This document shows positions 62,001 through 64,000 of a DNA stretch of 64,000 bases, piece after piece. The notes under the pieces are model-generated. The model ran no database searches. It worked only from the letters and a program-made list of their open reading frames with translations, and was not told where the DNA came from. The position numbers were made by a program, and so were the translations under genes. The stretch spans positions 124,001 through 188,000 of the forward strand of contig JAFEDU010000004.1 in the NCBI GenBank assembly GCA_018241425.1. The letters run 5' to 3'. Source of the DNA: Pseudomonadota bacterium. GTDB taxonomy: Bacteria > Pseudomonadota > Gammaproteobacteria > Steroidobacterales > Steroidobacteraceae. How positions within the stretch are numbered: position 1 is the stretch's first letter; each line of letters opens with the position of its first letter.

Positions 62001-63461
62001 CACCCGCCCGTCTGCGGTGATACGTGCAAGGCCGCCCCCGAAGGTACCGACCCATTTTTCCCCCTCACGGTCTTCGAAGAGGGTCATCACGCCATCGGCC
62101 GGCAGGGATTTCCCATCGTCCGCTCCGCCGCGCCAGGCGCGCACGAGCCGCCCGCGCGGATCGACCTGGTAAAGCCCGGCAGTCATCGTTCCGACCCACA
62201 GGCCGCCCTCGCGGCCGCGCAGCAGGGCCATTACCCGGAGGTCCGGGATGCGCGGCTTCGCAGTCAGGGGCTGCGACGTGCCGTCGGGACTGATGCTCAG
62301 GACCCCGTGACCGACGGTTCCAACCCAGATCTGTCGGCCGCTGTCGGCGAACGCGCTGACCCCAACGCCCAGTAGCGCAGGGCTGCGGTAGTGGCCGAGC
62401 AGCCAGCTGCGCGGATTCCAGTGGCTCGCACCGGCATTTCGCGTTCCGACCCACAGGCTCCCGCTGCGGTCCTGGTACAGCGACATGATCTCGTTGTCGC
62501 GCAGGCTCTGCGGTGCGTCAGCGTCGTGCCCATAGCGCGAGAAGTGCCCGGTCACCCGGTCCAGCAGGTTAAGCCCGTCCGCCGTACCCACCCAGAGGCG
62601 GCCGCCATCGTCCTCGAGCAGCGACCAGACGTGGTCATTGCTCAGTGAATCGGGGCGGCTCCCGCTGTGCCGATAGGCGACGGCCTCGTGCGCGCCGGCA
62701 TCCAGTCGCATCAGTCCGTTCTTGACCGTGCCGACCCACAGCGTCCCCGTCGGATCACGGTAGATCGTGCGCACCTGCTGGCCCCGGAACTGCTCGAATC
62801 CCTCGAAGTCCCCGGCCGCGGGATCATAGCGGGCCAGTCCGGCGTCGGTGCCGACCCACAGCTGCTGATGACTGTCCCGGTAGAGCGCGAACACCGCGTC
62901 CGATGGCAGTGAGCGGGCGGCATCGGTGCGGTGCCGGAAGTGACGTACGGTGCCCGTGGCCGTGTCGAGAAGGTCCAGGCCGCAATCGTGGGTGCCGACC
63001 CACAGGCGCCCCGGGCGCTCAAGCAACAGCACTCGGACCGCATCTCCGCACAGGCTGTCACTGCGCTGCGGATCGTGGCGGAAGCGCTCGAACTGCTCGG
63101 TGACGTGATCCCAGCGGGCCACCCCGCCGCCGTCGGTGGCCACCCACAGGTCTCCGCGCTCGTCCTCCGCGATCGACCAGATGTAGTCGCTGGCTAGGGC
63201 GTGATCGTCACCCCGGGCGCGGTGAAAGACGCGCACCGAGTACCCGTCGTAGCGGTCAAGCCCGCTCTCGGTTCCCAGCCACAGGAATCCCCGCGAGTCC
63301 TGCAGCACGCTCATTACGGTGTTCTGCGAGAGGCCCTCGCTGGCGCTCAGGTGCTGGAAATACATCGGCCGCTCGGGCGGACCGGGCGCGCCCGCCACGG
63401 CTCCCGGTCCCGTGAGGGCCATGACCAAGATCAGTGCAGCCCTCGGGAACCCCTCGCGCAT
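59004..63461 (-). CDS. hybrid sensor kinase with beta-propeller sensor and HPt
   Basis: A 1485-residue membrane-bound phosphorelay protein. A signal peptide precedes about 650 residues of two-component regulator propeller repeats (many LWVGT blades), then a Y_Y_Y domain (about 690-760, ending [24 protein letters not shown]) and one membrane helix (about 790-810). Cytosolic part: HisKA with His862 ([11 protein letters not shown]), HATPase ([26 protein letters not shown]), a degenerate receiver-like stretch (about 1094-1224), a true receiver (1228-1345, Asp1277 in LMDCQMP) and HPt (His1422 in [11 protein letters not shown]). The architecture resembles Bacteroides glycan sensors, so an extracellular glycan signal is possible. 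The output is probably Asp57 of the overlapping GGDEF protein. Confidence 0.94.
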   Translation of the reverse strand: MREGFPRAALILVMALTGPGAVAGAPGPPERPMYFQHLSASEGLSQNTVMSVLQDSRGFLWLGTESGLDRYDGYSVRVFHRARGDDHALASDYIWSIAEDERGDLWVATDGGGVARWDHVTEQFERFRHDPQRSDSLCGDAVRVLLLERPGRLWVGTHDCGLDLLDTATGTVRHFRHRTDAARSLPSDAVFALYRDSHQQLWVGTDAGLARYDPAAGDFEGFEQFRGQQVRTIYRDPTGTLWVGTVKNGLMRLDAGAHEAVAYRHSGSRPDSLSNDHVWSLLEDDGGRLWVGTADGLNLLDRVTGHFSRYGHDADAPQSLRDNEIMSLYQDRSGSLWVGTRNAGASHWNPRSWLLGHYRSPALLGVGVSAFADSGRQIWVGTVGHGVLSISPDGTSQPLTAKPRIPDLRVMALLRGREGGLWVGTMTAGLYQVDPRGRLVRAWRGGADDGKSLPADGVMTLFEDREGEKWVGTFGGGLARITADGRVHRYASGGPSALSGSRISAIAEDARGNLWVGTAGAGLNFMDRTSGRVHQFRRDDHDPQSLSDDTIYAIHVSRDGEVWIGTAGGGLQRVRGSSAEPDQLRFSNPLAAYPGLGRVVYGIEEDESGNLWLSTDAGLLRFSPRDGSTIALHEAHGLQGEDFNFNAHLRGRDGTLYFGGNNGFNAFRPDRVTMARPPAAPVLTAVSRMGQGLTPGEFPTVDRPLRLAYDDRLVTFEFAQLDFTSPGANRYAYRLEGFDPQWIDAGSARRATYANLPAGRYTLAVRASDAEGVWSPAALTLPIVVASAPWNSAPAHVLYGVLSAAVLALLWRAQHLRRTRLHRHRKKLERTVRERTRELQERNRQLQVATRAKGDFLARMSHELRTPMNGVLGMTSLLLDTQLTPGQRRLTTAVHHSADSLLILVNDILDFSKIEAGRLQLDPTACDLVQLVDDVAELLAARAAAKGLELLVDAPPAPLPLLSADAVRLRQVMTNLGGNALKFTERGSVVLRLVVLEATDERLKVRLEVADTGVGIAPEKQEHIFDEFAQEDVSTTRRFGGTGLGLSICRQLLELMGTRMVLRSTPGEGSTFSFDLVLARDRDAAPPEDWLPLPDQRVHVAVGSAMTREFLVRTLHSWGAEVTASESLDWAAFDGPPGGTVIVDESAARSLSALLEGDVPGAANRPRVIRVVSFLSLEPGAAAGGRQAGDTELVRPVRVRQLRAALSGASVALSRATAVSSRAQMTGRVLVVEDQPINREVADGMLTSFGLSVVCATDGRNALDILAETAPDLVLMDCQMPIMDGFAAAAEMRRREPPGVRVPIVALTADATSEAREACLAAGMDDYLPKPFTREALYGVLSRWLGQAPDATRTRERPAPDPSGEALDPDTLTALRALPRSGARDMLEHVARIYLAEAPAQLAALKRFIESGDAARLARAAHAWASTNGNVGALGLALRCRRLEEHARGGDLRAAAEAMAALQEEYDRVWAALSGEVGERLRRSA

Positions 63462-63472
63462 GATCGGCCGAA

Positions 63473-64000
63473 CTACTGTTGGGCGGGGAGCGTGACGTTG
63501 GTGTAGGTGGCGCTGGCCGCGGAACTACTGCTCCAGGTGTACCCACTGCTCCAGGTGTAACCGCTGCTCCAGGTATAGCCGGTGCTCCAGGTGAACCCGC
63601 TGCTCCAGGTGTAGCCGGTACTCCAGGTGTAACCGCTGCCGGAAGTGTAGGCGCCGTCCCAGACCGTGCCGTCGGTCAGGGTCTCGACACCCCATAACAG
63701 GTCCCCGAGCAGCGAGCCCGACCCGGCGGCGGTGATGTAGAAGTCCTTGGTATGCGGGTTCTGGTTGGCCGCGCCGCCGTAGTGCCGCAGGCCCGCCAGG
63801 TCCAGCAGGATGTTGACGCCCTGGTTCGCGCAGTTGGCGGCGTTGCCGTAAACGGCGTCGTGCGCGTTGATGAGCCCGGCGCCCTGCTGGAACACCGCAT
63901 ATGCGAGGGTGCCATCGGCATTGACGGCCGGGTGCGCCCCCGCCATGAGCCGGCACTTCACCTCATCGGGGGTGAGCAGCGGGTCGACCTGCAGCATCTG
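63473..64000 (-). CDS. subtilisin-like (S8) protease, C-terminal part only
   Basis: Only the last 175 codons lie in the window. The start of this piece ([18 protein letters not shown], then [19 protein letters not shown]) matches the end of an S8 peptidase catalytic domain, where helix residues after the catalytic Ser lead to GAGLINA. It is followed by about 50 residues of unknown type and then six GYTWSS-type repeats and a short Ser/Thr tail. The catalytic residues must lie beyond 64000. It ends 12 bp before the sensor-kinase start on the same strand, so the protease may be co-transcribed with the kinase. Confidence 0.8.
   Translation of the reverse strand, partial: QMLQVDPLLTPDEVKCRLMAGAHPAVNADGTLAYAVFQQGAGLINAHDAVYGNAANCANQGVNILLDLAGLRHYGGAANQNPHTKDFYITAAGSGSLLGDLLWGVETLTDGTVWDGAYTSGSGYTWSTGYTWSSGFTWSTGYTWSSGYTWSSGYTWSSSSAASATYTNVTLPAQQ
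63531..63638 (-). repeat. six 18-bp tandem repeats coding GYTWSS
   Basis: Six units of 18 bp (starting 63531, 63549, 63567, 63585, 63603, 63621), each close to CTCCAGGTGTAACCGCTG on the plus strand, code for G-[YF]-T-W-S-[ST] in the protease C-terminus. The unit is a multiple of three, so copy number can change without a frameshift. Confidence 0.9.

Noticed and set aside
63531..63638. 18-bp tandem repeats as a CRISPR array
   Set aside because: Units are contiguous without spacers, in frame, and encode a regular peptide repeat.

Overview
This window comes from a high-GC proteobacterial chromosome. The gene set (DUF3422, CHAD plus SixA, EmrAB with MarR, OmpA-type proteins, GGDEF/EAL signalling, a heat-shock sigma-32 type promoter) fits a free-living gammaproteobacterium, perhaps near the Steroidobacter/Nevskia/Xanthomonas groups. 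That placement is an inference from gene content, not a phylogeny. I see no insertion sequence, integrase, CRISPR array or replication origin.

Layout. (1) 1-5363, minus: the dTDP-L-rhamnose operon rmlA-rmlC-rmlD-rmlB, followed by an AsmA-family gene cut by the left edge. (2) 5585-6673: a Gly/Ser-rich lipoprotein of unknown role. (3) 6946-15975, minus: a tightly packed type I secretion operon (121-aa protein, HlyB-like ABC exporter, HlyD adaptor, 863-aa Sel1-repeat protein, TolC-type channel, TauE/SafE permease). (4) 16129-34089: a surface-glycan or glycoprotein island. It has a secreted TIM-barrel-like protein, four sulfotransferase-like proteins, a copper-radical (galactose oxidase type) oxidase, two GT4 glycosyltransferases, a GT2 glycosyltransferase, a 1353-aa protein with two glycosyltransferase domains, a small two-module protein, and an RTX protein that looks like a type I secretion cargo. 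(5) 34512-38032: small secreted protein, DUF3422 protein, and a heat-shock operon (two Hsp20 proteins plus a PDZ-like stub) behind a near-consensus sigma-32 promoter. (6) 38409-38664: tRNA-Arg, -His and -Lys with their promoter, plus a decayed tRNA-Lys copy nearby. (7) 38875-43973: CHAD protein, SixA, and marR-emrA-emrB with two matching palindromes. (8) 44109-48409: small protein, multicopper oxidase, phospholipase C/acid-phosphatase type phosphoesterase, terminator, tRNA-Pro. (9) 48461-53035: zinc-ribbon-like protein, a lipoprotein with nine Ig-like repeats, and an OmpA-family protein. (10) 53568-56791: cytochrome b561, VIT-type metal transporter, an orphan with a nuclease-like E-x-K motif, and a small conserved protein. 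(11) 56800-63461: a hybrid sensor kinase with an N-terminal propeller, overlapping a REC-PAS-GGDEF-EAL protein whose EAL domain has lost metal-binding residues. (12) 63473-64000: C-terminus of a subtilisin-like protease with six GYTWSS-type repeats.

Working model, an inference. Regions 1, 3 and 4 look like one surface-modification programme. Rml enzymes supply dTDP-rhamnose. Glycosyltransferases build a glycan that sulfotransferases decorate. The copper-radical oxidase may then make aldehydes on it. The RTX protein is exported through HlyB/HlyD/TolC. Four of the glycan enzymes appear to share an accessory beta-rich domain with a Gly-Trp core, and two neighbouring proteins share a YLxxxPDV module, which suggests a common partner or scaffold. 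This possible sulfated-glycan/RTX export system is the most interesting content of the window.
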